Shown one piece after another: positions 23,084-31,155 of a stretch of DNA of 54,595 bases (position 1 is its first letter; every line of letters starts with the position of its first letter). A program made the translations under genes and the position numbers. This stretch comes from Caldisphaera sp. Its GTDB lineage: Archaea; Thermoproteota; Thermoprotei_A; Sulfolobales; Acidilobaceae. The stretch is from positions 1-54,595 of the forward strand of contig NZ_JAGDXI010000038.1 in NCBI RefSeq assembly GCF_023256325.1, read 5' to 3'. The notes below the pieces were generated by a model. The model worked only from the letters and a program-made list of their open reading frames with translations. It had not been told where the DNA came from and ran no database searches.

Positions 23084-25798
23084 GACTTCTTTTATTATGT
23101 TTAGCATATCTTCGCTATTTACGTTCTTATTGATAACTAAACTCGCGTAAGATCCTTTACCCCCTCCTGACCCATTTAATTTGCTTGATATTTTTTTAGA
23201 TATTTCTCCAAGATCTATTTTAACCTTTTCACCAGCTGCCATTTCTATAAACGTTTTGTTATCGTTTTTTATTAATAAGCCTAATAAGAGTTCTTCATCT
23301 TTATTGGTGAACTTCTTTAAAAATTCTCTTGCATAGCTTATATCGTTTTCAGGAAACTCTATGAAAGCTACTTTAACATTATTTATAATGGGAGCTGTAT
23401 TTATTATATTTCCAATCTGCTCTTCCCAAAGCCTTCTATAAGCCTTAATTCTATTATTTAGTTCATTATTTTCATCTTTTAATGCTTTTACTCTTATTAT
23501 TTCTTCTCCTTGTTTTGAACCTAAGATTTTTCCGATCTCTTCCATTTTATCTTCTTGCTTTTCCATTTCTTCAGGAATTCTAGTTCCTGCTACGTACTCA
23601 AATCTAACTATGCCATCTTGAATTTTCTCGACCTTAGTTATTTTTAATCCTCCTATTTCTCCTGTATTTGTTAAATGCGTCCCAAAGCATGCTTGTGTAT
23701 CCCAGTTTTCAATATCTATAACTCTTATTTTAGGGGTCATAGGTACACCTCCTTGATATAGCCTAAATCCATACTTGTCTTCAGCTTCAGTTCTGCTCAT
23801 ATATAAATGATTTATAGGTCTTCTCTCATCTATTACCTTATTGGCTAATCTTTCTATTTCCTTCAGTTCTTCCTTACTGGGCATTTTATAATGTGTTATA
23901 TCTAGCCTTCCCTTTTCAGGTGTTTTCTCAGCTCCAGCTTGCCAGACATGATCTCCTAGAACTTTTCTTAAAGCCCCCATGAGTAAATGAGTTCCTGTGT
24001 GATGTCTCATAAGTCTATATCTCCTAATCCAGTCAATTTCTCCATATACATCTTCGCAATTTGTATCTATTTCTTTATCGGCAACGTGAACAACCACATC
24101 ATTGACTTTTTCTACATCTACTATTCTATATTCTTTATCACATATATTCACTTTGCCTAGATCATTAATTTGTCCACCACCTGTTGGATAGAATAATGTT
24201 GAATCTAATATAAAGTACTTACCCTTATTTCCTAACAATTTTGCTATGAAGCTTTTTGCATAGGGATTTTGATGGAATAAAAGATTTGTTGATTTAAACT
24301 CTTTTGCCCAAGATATTATATCTTCTGGAAGCTTATTTTTTTCTTCTATTTTTCTAACTGATGTTGGAGCTTTATGTCTTGATGCAATAATTGAATAGAA
24401 ATTTATTGGTATATCTATATTTACTCCCCTCTTTTTAGCTTCATCTGCAATTATTTCAGGTGGAATTCCATAACTATCATAAAATTTTATAAGATCTTCT
24501 AAGCTAATATTTCCAGACTTAAGTGTCTTTAAAGTTAATTTTATCCCTCTATTTAATGTGTCCTTAAACTTTTTTTCTTCATCTATTATGACATCTATTA
24601 TATAATTTTGATTATCTACTAATTGATTGAAATCATTTCCCCATAATTTAATTTGGAGTTCAACTAGATCTGAAAGACTTACATCATCTCTTATAAATCT
24701 AAGTTGTTTTAGTGCCCTTCTTATTACTAGTCTAGCTAAATACCCCTCTCCAGTATTGCTAGGTACAATACCATCTCCAAGCATAAGGGAAATAGTTCTA
24801 GAGTGATCTAATAAGCTGTACAAACGAGCATCTAATTCCATGTATGATTTAATTTCATCATAACTAAATCCAGTATTTTTTGATATTCTTTCATAGAACT
24901 CTTTAACACTCTTAGGATCTTCTGGCTCAAGTCTTCCAGCTGCTTTAAAGGCTTCCCATAATACTTTCTCGGGAGGCTCTTTTACGCCTAAGATTTTTCT
25001 GTATTTATCTAAAGTATCTCCAAATATAGCTTTAAATGCTGTTGGAGTTTTTTGGGTAAACCAAGCCATCCTTTCTACTCCATAGCCTGTATCTACAATT
25101 TTTAATGGCAATTCTACATATTTTCCGTTCTCTACTTTATACATCATGAATACTAAAGTTGCTAATTCTAAACCTCCTACTGTTACTTCAAAGCAAGGAC
25201 CTGCATTACCTCCTCCTTCCCACCAAGATTCTTTAAATACTAATAAATCCCCTGGAATTTTCAATTCCTTTGTAAAGAACTCATATGCATATCTTACTGT
25301 TTCATCTTTCCAATAGATTTTTTTATCAGGATAATTAAATGCATGATGAGCTGCCATTTCAAATGTAGTTAAATGTCTTCCAATAGTTAGACCGACATTA
25401 TCTATATCTTCTAGCCTAATGCTAGGTTGGCTGATAACCAATGGATTAGCTGGAGGTGGAACTAATCCACTTGTAACATGAGGCTGAAAATCAACAATGC
25501 TAGCTATTGTTAAGTATAAGTCCTCTCTCCATCTAGCAACAACAGGTCTTGGTTTTATAGGTGTGTGTCCATTTTTTTCAAAAAATTTTATAAATTTTTC
25601 TCTTGCCTCTCTAACACTTAAACCATTAATAGAACTTATTTTATCAAACCAATACTCAGTATCAGGAGCATCTTGGCATGTATCGAATTCTTGATTTAAT
25701 GTCCAAAAATCTTCTTTACCTATTTTGCATTTTTTTCTTATAAATCCGTTCTCTTTAAAGAAGTCAAGCTTGTAATCTTCTGGATTTAGCCTCATCAC
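23078..25798 (-). CDS. alaS: Alanyl-tRNA synthetase, archaeal type
   Basis: Class II synthetase that charges tRNA-Ala and hydrolyses mischarged Ser/Gly. 906 aa, the long archaeal form with an N-terminal extension. Class II catalytic region (about 60-330), editing-site HHTGTHLL and CFGTHL (zinc ligands), and C-terminal DHHA1 domain with GSGGGKGSYA. The start is ATG in MMRLNPEDYKL. Its substrate, tRNA-Ala(UGC) with the G3:U70 identity pair, is encoded at 42039-42112. It converges on the AOR gene with a six-base overlap. Confidence 0.96.
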   Translation of the reverse strand: MMRLNPEDYKLDFFKENGFIRKKCKIGKEDFWTLNQEFDTCQDAPDTEYWFDKISSINGLSVREAREKFIKFFEKNGHTPIKPRPVVARWREDLYLTIASIVDFQPHVTSGLVPPPANPLVISQPSIRLEDIDNVGLTIGRHLTTFEMAAHHAFNYPDKKIYWKDETVRYAYEFFTKELKIPGDLLVFKESWWEGGGNAGPCFEVTVGGLELATLVFMMYKVENGKYVELPLKIVDTGYGVERMAWFTQKTPTAFKAIFGDTLDKYRKILGVKEPPEKVLWEAFKAAGRLEPEDPKSVKEFYERISKNTGFSYDEIKSYMELDARLYSLLDHSRTISLMLGDGIVPSNTGEGYLARLVIRRALKQLRFIRDDVSLSDLVELQIKLWGNDFNQLVDNQNYIIDVIIDEEKKFKDTLNRGIKLTLKTLKSGNISLEDLIKFYDSYGIPPEIIADEAKKRGVNIDIPINFYSIIASRHKAPTSVRKIEEKNKLPEDIISWAKEFKSTNLLFHQNPYAKSFIAKLLGNKGKYFILDSTLFYPTGGGQINDLGKVNICDKEYRIVDVEKVNDVVVHVADKEIDTNCEDVYGEIDWIRRYRLMRHHTGTHLLMGALRKVLGDHVWQAGAEKTPEKGRLDITHYKMPSKEELKEIERLANKVIDERRPINHLYMSRTEAEDKYGFRLYQGGVPMTPKIRVIDIENWDTQACFGTHLTNTGEIGGLKITKVEKIQDGIVRFEYVAGTRIPEEMEKQEDKMEEIGKILGSKQGEEIIRVKALKDENNELNNRIKAYRRLWEEQIGNIINTAPIINNVKVAFIEFPENDISYAREFLKKFTNKDEELLLGLLIKNDNKTFIEMAAGEKVKIDLGEISKKISSKLNGSGGGKGSYASLVINKNVNSEDMLNIIKEVL

Positions 25799-25858
25799 TT
25801 ATTAACACCATTAAATGAAAATAGTTTGAGAAATAATAAAGTTTTTTAAAAATTTATC

Positions 25859-25940
25859 GTTTACATTCCAAATAATCCGCTTAGGCCTTCGCTTACATCT
25901 ACTTCTTTGTTTTCTTCCTCTTTCTTCTCCTCTTTCTTCT
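25859..25940. repeat. 82-bp perfect inverted repeat, left copy (P1 tail)
   Basis: Covers the stop codon, two bases beyond it, and the 3' end of the P1 gene. Its reverse complement is identical base for base to 28874-28955, the 3' end of rpl10. Identity includes synonymous positions. Confidence 0.95.
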
Positions 25941-26193
25941 CCTCTTTCTTCTCAGCTTCTGCCGGTGCTGAAACAGGTGCTGAAACAGGTGCTGAAACAG
26001 CAACCGCGGCGTTCTTTAAGACTTCATCTAATTTTAATTCTGATATGCTTGCTACTAGCATTTTGACCTTTGCATCATCTGCTTGAAGGCCTAAAGATTC
26101 GACTACCTTTTTAAGATTATCCTCACTTAGTTGGGCACCTGCATAATATAAAGCAAGTGCTGCATGCACATATGCTTTTCCTTCTTGGGGCAT
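25861..26193 (-). CDS. rpl12: Ribosomal stalk protein P1 (aL12)
   Basis: Dimers of this protein hang on uL10 and recruit translational GTPases. 110 aa: helical dimerisation domain (1-60, beginning MPQEGKAYVHAALALYYAGA), an Ala/Val hinge with a VSAP triplet repeat, a Glu/Lys-rich stretch, and the factor-binding tail SEGLSGLFGM. It starts at ATG behind a GGTTG region. Unusually it is on the opposite strand to uL1-uL10 rather than following rpl10, and its last 79 coding bases are identical to those of rpl10. Confidence 0.96.
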   Translation of the reverse strand: MPQEGKAYVHAALALYYAGAQLSEDNLKKVVESLGLQADDAKVKMLVASISELKLDEVLKNAAVAVSAPVSAPVSAPAEAEKKEEKKEEKKEEENKEVDVSEGLSGLFGM

Positions 26194-26448
26194 TTTTTAT
26201 CAACCTCTAGCTTGCAGTTTTAAGTGTGTAAGCGCAGACTATAAAAGCGTTGCTTAGGGGAGAAAAAATTAAATTAAAGAACAACAATAAACAATTTATC
26301 ATTAAAAAAGTTTGTTATCTTTTAAAAGAATCAAATTTACTAATTTAAAAAAGTTTACTTTTTAGATACAAAGGAAATATTTATTTGTATAACCCACTAG
26401 AAACCCATTTATATTTCTGCAGAGATTACAGAAAAGAGGTGTAAGAAA

Positions 26449-26850
26449 ATGTCAGCAGTTTTGGGTTTGAGGGTATCAGATGTAATGAAAAAGCCTGTTA
26501 CCGTTTCTCCAAATTCATCAATAATTGAAGTAGCAAAAATTATGTATAATAATAAAATAGGTAGTGTAGTAGTTGTATCACCTGACGACAAAGTTATAGG
26601 AATTTTTACAGAGAGAGATTTAACAAGGGTAGTTGCTGAAAATAGTCCATTGAACAAAAATGTTGGAGATGTTATGACAAGGAATCCTATTTTAATAAAA
26701 TACACAGAGGGATTAAGTAAAGCGATTTCTTTAATGTATGAAAAAAATGTTAGGCACTTACCTGTTGTTGATGAAGAGGGAAGAATTAAAGGAATAATTT
26801 CTACAAGAGATTTAACTGGTGTATTAAATAAGCTAACATCTTTAGAGTAA
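26449..26850 (+). CDS. CBS-domain-pair protein
   Basis: 133 aa, two CBS motifs (about 8-62 and 70-130) with KIGSVVVVSPDDKVIGIFTE and NVRHLPVVDEEGRIKGIIST. Paralogue of the protein at 20640-21050, with which it shares the general layout and the GIFTERDL/GIFTEKDL element. Predicted adenylate-binding sensor without an attached effector domain. Starts at ATG with GAGGTG upstream. Sits between P1 and tRNA-Arg as a single gene. Confidence 0.88.
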   Translation: MSAVLGLRVSDVMKKPVTVSPNSSIIEVAKIMYNNKIGSVVVVSPDDKVIGIFTERDLTRVVAENSPLNKNVGDVMTRNPILIKYTEGLSKAISLMYEKNVRHLPVVDEEGRIKGIISTRDLTGVLNKLTSLE

Positions 26851-26953
26851 AAATAATTTTAATAACAATTAAATTTATAAAATATAATTAATTTATTTAA
26901 CAATTTATTGCTAAAATGATAAATAGCATGAGAGGGACTTTGTATTTTAAATG

Positions 26954-27031
26954 TGGCGGACCCGGGGGGATTTGAACCCCCGACATTCGGCTTAGAGGGC
27001 CGACGCTCTATCCTGGCTGAGCCACGGGTCC
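26954..27031 (-). tRNA. tRNA-Arg (UCU), CCA encoded, with C33
   Basis: Cloverleaf of 75 bases from 27031 to 26957, then CCA at 26956-26954. Acceptor GGACCCG/CGGGTCC is perfect, D stem GCTC/GAGC, T arm GGGGG-TTCAAAT-CCCCC, discriminator G73. The anticodon stem TCGGC/GCCGA closes the loop CCTCTAA, which gives anticodon UCU at 34-36 with C at position 33, where nearly all elongator tRNAs have U. The minus-strand leader has a hairpin GCCTA-GAAA-TAGGC and a TTTTAAAAAG box near 27084-27093. No intron. Confidence 0.93.
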
Positions 27032-27274
27032 TCATGGCCCGCCTATTTCTAGGCTCAAGGCGTTTTGGACCCTTCGCCTCTCTTTTTAAAACTTGAACAA
27101 ATTTGGTTATATGCTTTTCTTTCCTTAGTTTTAGCCTTTTCTCTTAATAATCTTTCTTAAAATATTTATTAAACAATATTCTATTAAAATAGTTTAACTT
27201 TAAAAGTGAACGAAAGGGCTTAAAAATGCAGAAATATGTTAGAGATGTAGAAACGAGAAAAAATAACAGGGTGC

Positions 27275-27925
27275 TTGGAATTGCCTTTAGATAATGAAAT
27301 AATAAAAGGTGCAGTGGATAAGGCTAAGACGCTTGGTAAGCAGAGAAAATTCAAACAAAGTATCGAGCTTATAATAGCTTTAAAAGACATAAATATGAAA
27401 AGCAATGAGGCCAAATTCAGAGAAGTTGTTTATCTGCCTCATTCTCCAACTAAAGAGCCAAATATATGCGTTGTTGCTTCAGGAGATCTTTTACTTGAGG
27501 CAAAGAAATTAGGCCTAAGAACTATTTCCAGAGAAGAACTAAACGCAATGAAAGGTAATAAAAAGGCTACAAGAGCAGTTGGTAATAGCTGTGATTGGAT
27601 TTTAGTTTCATCAGACTTAATGGGTTTGGTTGGTAGTATTTTAGGTCCTGCACTAGGTCCAAGAGGTAAAGTCCCTATTGCCATTTCTCCAAAGTCAAAC
27701 ATAACTGATATAGTTAACAATTACAAAAGGGCTGTATGGGCAAGGTTAAGAAATGAGCCACAAGTTCAATGTAGAGTTGGAACCGAAGATATGAAAAATG
27801 AAGATTTAATTGAAAATATAAACGCAGTATTTAATACCGTTGAATCGAAAATAGGAGCAGCTAAAATAGCAAAAGTATATGTGAAGAAAACTATGGGAGT
27901 CCCTGTTGAAATAGCTTTAAGGTGA
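27275..27925 (+). CDS. rpl1: Large ribosomal subunit protein uL1
   Basis: Forms the mobile L1 stalk near the E site. 216 aa, normal archaeal length. Family features include LGKQRKFKQSIELIIALKDI, the LMGLVGSILGPALGPRGKVP element and the closing KVYVKKTMGVPVEI. The start is TTG at 27275 (or the TTG two codons on), with AGGGTG upstream. The stop is five bases before rpl10, so uL1 and uL10 form an operon. Archaeal uL1 commonly autoregulates its own mRNA; no site is obvious by eye. Confidence 0.95.
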   Translation: MELPLDNEIIKGAVDKAKTLGKQRKFKQSIELIIALKDINMKSNEAKFREVVYLPHSPTKEPNICVVASGDLLLEAKKLGLRTISREELNAMKGNKKATRAVGNSCDWILVSSDLMGLVGSILGPALGPRGKVPIAISPKSNITDIVNNYKRAVWARLRNEPQVQCRVGTEDMKNEDLIENINAVFNTVESKIGAAKIAKVYVKKTMGVPVEIALR

Positions 27926-27930
27926 TATAG

Positions 27931-28953
27931 ATGTCTATGTTGGTTCAGAAAAAAGGAAGGAAGGAGCCGCCAGAAAGCAAGAAAAAGGAGTTGGAAGAAT
28001 TAATTAATTTAATAAAAAGCAAAAAATATGTAATATTTGCTGATTTAGAATCTATGCCTACAAAGCAATTGCAATTAATTAAGAAGGAGTTAAGAAACGA
28101 TTCTATATTTAAGGTTTCAAAGAAAAGATTAATATTAATGGCTTTAGAGAAAGTTGGATTAGAAAAGGAAAAAGTTGAACCTTATCTAAAAAACGGAGTT
28201 TTAATAATTTTGACTGATACAAATCCGTTTAAGATATCTATGAAAATAGATAAGTTAAGAATTCCTGCCCCAGCTAAGGCAGGTCTTCCAGCGCCAAAGG
28301 AAATAGTAGTACCAGAGGGAGATACGGGTATTAGACCTGGTCCTATGGTAAGCGTTTTCGGTAAACTTAAGATACCATACGAAGTTAGAAAGGGAACGAT
28401 TTATATAAAGAGTGACACTGTTGTTGCTAAAAAAGGTGATGTAATATCGCAAGAATTAGCAAGTCTTTTACAGCAACTTGGAATACAACCATTCGAAATA
28501 GTGCTTAATTTGATATTAGCATGGGATGGGAAGACTATAATACCGAAAGATGTATTGCACGTAGATTTGGAATCATTCAAGTCAGATCTAATAACTGCAG
28601 AAAAAGAAGCCATAGGATTAGCAATAGAAGCCACATATCTAGATGTACCAGAGGCTTTGAATTCAATATTAATAACTGCAGAAAAAGAAGCCATAGGATT
28701 AATACAAGAAGCAGGCCTTGCATTAGATAAAGATACCGCAGAACTTACATTACAGAGGGCATATGCGGAAGAAGAGGCAGTATCTTCTTCATTAGGAGAT
28801 AAAGCTAAAGAATTAGGCATAGAAGTTGCAAAGCCTATAGCTCCTCAGAAAACCCAAGAAGTGAAGGAAGAAAAGAAGAAAGAGGAGAAGAAAGAGGAAG
28901 AAAACAAAGAAGTAGATGTAAGCGAAGGCCTAAGCGGATTATTTGGAATGTAA
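27931..28953 (+). CDS. rpl10: Large ribosomal subunit protein uL10 (P0)
   Basis: Anchors the P1 dimers to 23S rRNA. 340 aa: rRNA-binding domain (1-105), the insertion domain typical of archaea/eukaryotes, then helical P1-binding spine and the Lys/Glu tail ending SEGLSGLFGM. In the spine 32 bases (28589-28620) recur exactly 81 bases on (28670-28701), duplicating ITAEKEAIGL. The last 80 coding bases are identical to those of the P1 gene in inverted orientation. Starts at ATG 27931, five bases after rpl1, and is followed after two bases by an unknown gene. Confidence 0.95.
   Translation: MSMLVQKKGRKEPPESKKKELEELINLIKSKKYVIFADLESMPTKQLQLIKKELRNDSIFKVSKKRLILMALEKVGLEKEKVEPYLKNGVLIILTDTNPFKISMKIDKLRIPAPAKAGLPAPKEIVVPEGDTGIRPGPMVSVFGKLKIPYEVRKGTIYIKSDTVVAKKGDVISQELASLLQQLGIQPFEIVLNLILAWDGKTIIPKDVLHVDLESFKSDLITAEKEAIGLAIEATYLDVPEALNSILITAEKEAIGLIQEAGLALDKDTAELTLQRAYAEEEAVSSSLGDKAKELGIEVAKPIAPQKTQEVKEEKKKEEKKEEENKEVDVSEGLSGLFGM
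28589..28701 (+). repeat. Direct repeat inside rpl10 (32 bp, 81-bp period)
   Basis: Bases 28589-28620 are repeated exactly at 28670-28701. The 81-base offset is 27 codons, so the frame is kept and the P1-binding helix is duplicated. Spine helices of uL10 are naturally repetitive, but exact DNA identity suggests a recent copy or conversion. Confidence 0.85.
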
Positions 28954-28955
28954 AC
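28874..28955. repeat. 82-bp perfect inverted repeat, right copy (uL10 tail)
   Basis: The 3' end of rpl10 with its stop codon and two further bases. Identical to the reverse complement of 25859-25940. The two copies bracket P1, a CBS gene, tRNA-Arg and uL1-uL10. Confidence 0.95.
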
Positions 28956-29360
28956 ATGGGAATCAAAGAACAATACTATAATTTTATATGGGATTGTGTA
29001 AGGAATGGATTAAATAATGATGGGATAATTTCTTTGAAAAGATACGATCAGGTATTAAATAATTTTTTAAAAGCATATAAGAGCTTTTCAGAGATACCTG
29101 TATACGCTAGATTTTATTTAATTGTTCAATCCTTTATTTTTACAACAATAGATCAAATAATTGATATTTTAATAAACGAATATGGTATTAAGGATATGGA
29201 AGGTTATTTTCAAGAATTATTGGATTTATTTAGTGACCTAAGAAGAGACATTGTACAAGAGGCAAAAGAATATAATGTGTACGACGATAACTATAAAAAG
29301 ACTTTGATTTTAATAGATATTATAAGAACTCTTATTGAGAGGTTAATTAAAAATATCTAA
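28956..29360 (+). CDS. Hypothetical helical protein, 134 aa
   Basis: No family recognised. It appears all-helical and rich in Tyr, Ile and Asp (YNFIWDCVRNGLNNDGIISL, LIDIIRTLIERLIKNI), with no membrane span or motif. The ATG follows the rpl10 stop by two bases, so translation is probably coupled to the ribosomal operon. The 82-bp repeat ends one base before the gene, so its start is in unique sequence. Could be a ribosome- or stalk-related accessory, by position only. Confidence 0.65.
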   Translation: MGIKEQYYNFIWDCVRNGLNNDGIISLKRYDQVLNNFLKAYKSFSEIPVYARFYLIVQSFIFTTIDQIIDILINEYGIKDMEGYFQELLDLFSDLRRDIVQEAKEYNVYDDNYKKTLILIDIIRTLIERLIKNI

Positions 29361-29439
29361 AAAGTAATATTTTATATATTTAATAAACTAAAGAGAATAA
29401 ATATAAGTCTTAAACTGTATACAGAACAGGGGAGCAAAG

Positions 29440-30108
29440 ATGTCAGAAACAGAATCAGATAAGCAATCTAAGTACTCTGATATAGTATATGAATTATTAA
29501 AAAAGGATATTTTGAATAGAAGATTTGAACCTAAGGATAAGCTCAGTGAAACAGCTTTGGCAAAGCTTTATAATGTTAGTAGAACCCCTATAAGAGAAGC
29601 CTTACATAAACTTGAAAAAGAAGGTTTGGTAGTTAAATTATCAGATGGTTATCACGTAAACTTTTTAACTAAAGAGCAGATATTGAAACTCTTCGAAGTT
29701 AGATCTATATTAGAAGGGCTAGCAGCTGAAAAAGCAGCATTAAATAGAGATCCTGAACTTTTAAAGAAGTTAAGAGAAGCTGCTGAAGAATTTAGAAAAA
29801 TAAGCAAAAATGATCCATTAGCGGCAGCAATTGCAAATAGTGCTTTTCATGATATAGTTGCTGATCTCAGTGGTAATGAATATCTTAGAGATATTTTAAA
29901 GGATATAAGAAATAAATTAGCCATAGTTAGAGTAGATTTGTTTGCATCAGCAAATAGGGTTGAGCAAGAAATTGAAGAGCATTGGAAAATTTATCAAGCA
30001 ATAGAGAAAGGAGATCCTCAAGAAGCTAAAAAAGCTGCACTAGAGCATCAAAACAATTTAATTGAATTTATAAAATCAAAGAAAATGGTGGGCGGGCTAT
30101 TAATATAA
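29440..30108 (+). CDS. GntR-family transcriptional regulator, FadR/FCD type
   Basis: 222 aa. N-terminal winged helix (about 12-75) with LSETALAKLYNVSRTPIREA, the standard GntR recognition region, followed by an all-helical FCD ligand-binding domain (about 85-215; LFEVRSILEGLAAEKAA, HDIVADLSGN, EHWKIYQAIEKGDP). FCD regulators sense small carboxylates or acyl-CoA. Starts at ATG after AGGGGAG. It precedes trxB in the same direction but with a 58-base gap, so the regulated gene is not certain. GntR regulators are uncommon in archaea, suggesting acquisition from bacteria. Confidence 0.88.
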   Translation: MSETESDKQSKYSDIVYELLKKDILNRRFEPKDKLSETALAKLYNVSRTPIREALHKLEKEGLVVKLSDGYHVNFLTKEQILKLFEVRSILEGLAAEKAALNRDPELLKKLREAAEEFRKISKNDPLAAAIANSAFHDIVADLSGNEYLRDILKDIRNKLAIVRVDLFASANRVEQEIEEHWKIYQAIEKGDPQEAKKAALEHQNNLIEFIKSKKMVGGLLI

Positions 30109-30166
30109 TTTTTTAATACTATAGCTTAAAAGCACTTAATTAATATTATATTTTGGTGAAAGCATT

Positions 30167-31147
30167 ATGTCATTAAGACTTGGAACTAAAATATCAAGAC
30201 CTCCAAAAGGGGAACATTACGATACATTAATAGTTGGAGGAGGACCGGCGGGCTTTTCTGCAGCTATTTATGCCTCAAGGTTTTTGCTGAAATCTGTAGT
30301 AGTTTCTGAAGATATTGGAGGGCAATTAAATTTAACTGATGTCGTAGATGATTATCCAGCAACACTATCAATTAAGGCTTCAGAACTTGTATCGAGATTT
30401 AGAGATCATGCTGAAAAACTGTTTAAAGTGCCAGTATATGAATTTATTTCAGTAAAAAAATTTGATAAAATTGAAGACGAATTTCACGTAGTAGGAAGCA
30501 ATGGTTTAGATGTTTATTCTAAAACAATAATATTGGCAGTTGGATCAAAGAGGAGAAAGCTAAACGTACCCGGCGAAGATACTTTTACTGGAAAGGGAGT
30601 GAGTTATTGTAGCATATGCGATGCTCCATTATATAAAGGGAAAGACAGCGTTATTGTAGTCGGAGGAGGAGATGCGGCTTTAGAAGGAGCGCTTTTATTA
30701 AGTGGCTATGTTAAAAAAGTCTATTTAGTTCACAGAAGAGACCAATTTAGAGCTAAACCTTTTTATGTAAACCAAGTATTGAATAGGAAAAACATAGAGA
30801 TACTATATAACAGCTTTGTAACTCAAATAAAAGGAGATAATTTTGTTAAAAGTGCTGTAGTATTAAATAAGGATGGAAAAGAAAAGGAAATTGATATAGA
30901 TGGCATTTTTATTGAAATTGGTTTTGAACCTCCTAAAGATTGGTATCAATCTTTAGGGCTTGAGACAGATGAAGCAGGTTATATAAAAGTAGATGACTGG
31001 ATGAGAACCAATATACCAGGGGTTTTTGCTGCAGGGGATGCAACTAGCAAATGGAAGGGTTTTAGACAAATAGTAACAGCGGCAGCATCTGGATCTATAG
31101 CCGCTTATAGTGCTTATACTTACTTGACTGAGAAATCTTCAAGGTAG
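30167..31147 (+). CDS. trxB: Thioredoxin reductase
   Basis: FAD/NAD(P)H disulfide reductase. 326 aa: FAD fold VGGGPAGFSAAIYASRF near 25-41, redox-active CSICD near residue 146, NAD(P)H fold VVGGGDAALEGAL near 165, and the C-terminal FAD motif GVFAAGDATS. The active-site spacing CxxC is intact. Starts at ATG with GGTGA upstream. Followed after eight bases by taw1, so the two are co-transcribed. No thioredoxin gene is in the window. Confidence 0.93.
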   Translation: MSLRLGTKISRPPKGEHYDTLIVGGGPAGFSAAIYASRFLLKSVVVSEDIGGQLNLTDVVDDYPATLSIKASELVSRFRDHAEKLFKVPVYEFISVKKFDKIEDEFHVVGSNGLDVYSKTIILAVGSKRRKLNVPGEDTFTGKGVSYCSICDAPLYKGKDSVIVVGGGDAALEGALLLSGYVKKVYLVHRRDQFRAKPFYVNQVLNRKNIEILYNSFVTQIKGDNFVKSAVVLNKDGKEKEIDIDGIFIEIGFEPPKDWYQSLGLETDEAGYIKVDDWMRTNIPGVFAAGDATSKWKGFRQIVTAAASGSIAAYSAYTYLTEKSSR

Positions 31148-31155
31148 GTGAAAAA

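Noticed and set aside
25921-25990. Short Lys/Glu and VSAP codon repeats of P1 as a mobile repeat
   Set aside because: Low-complexity hinge sequence is normal for archaeal P1 stalk proteins.
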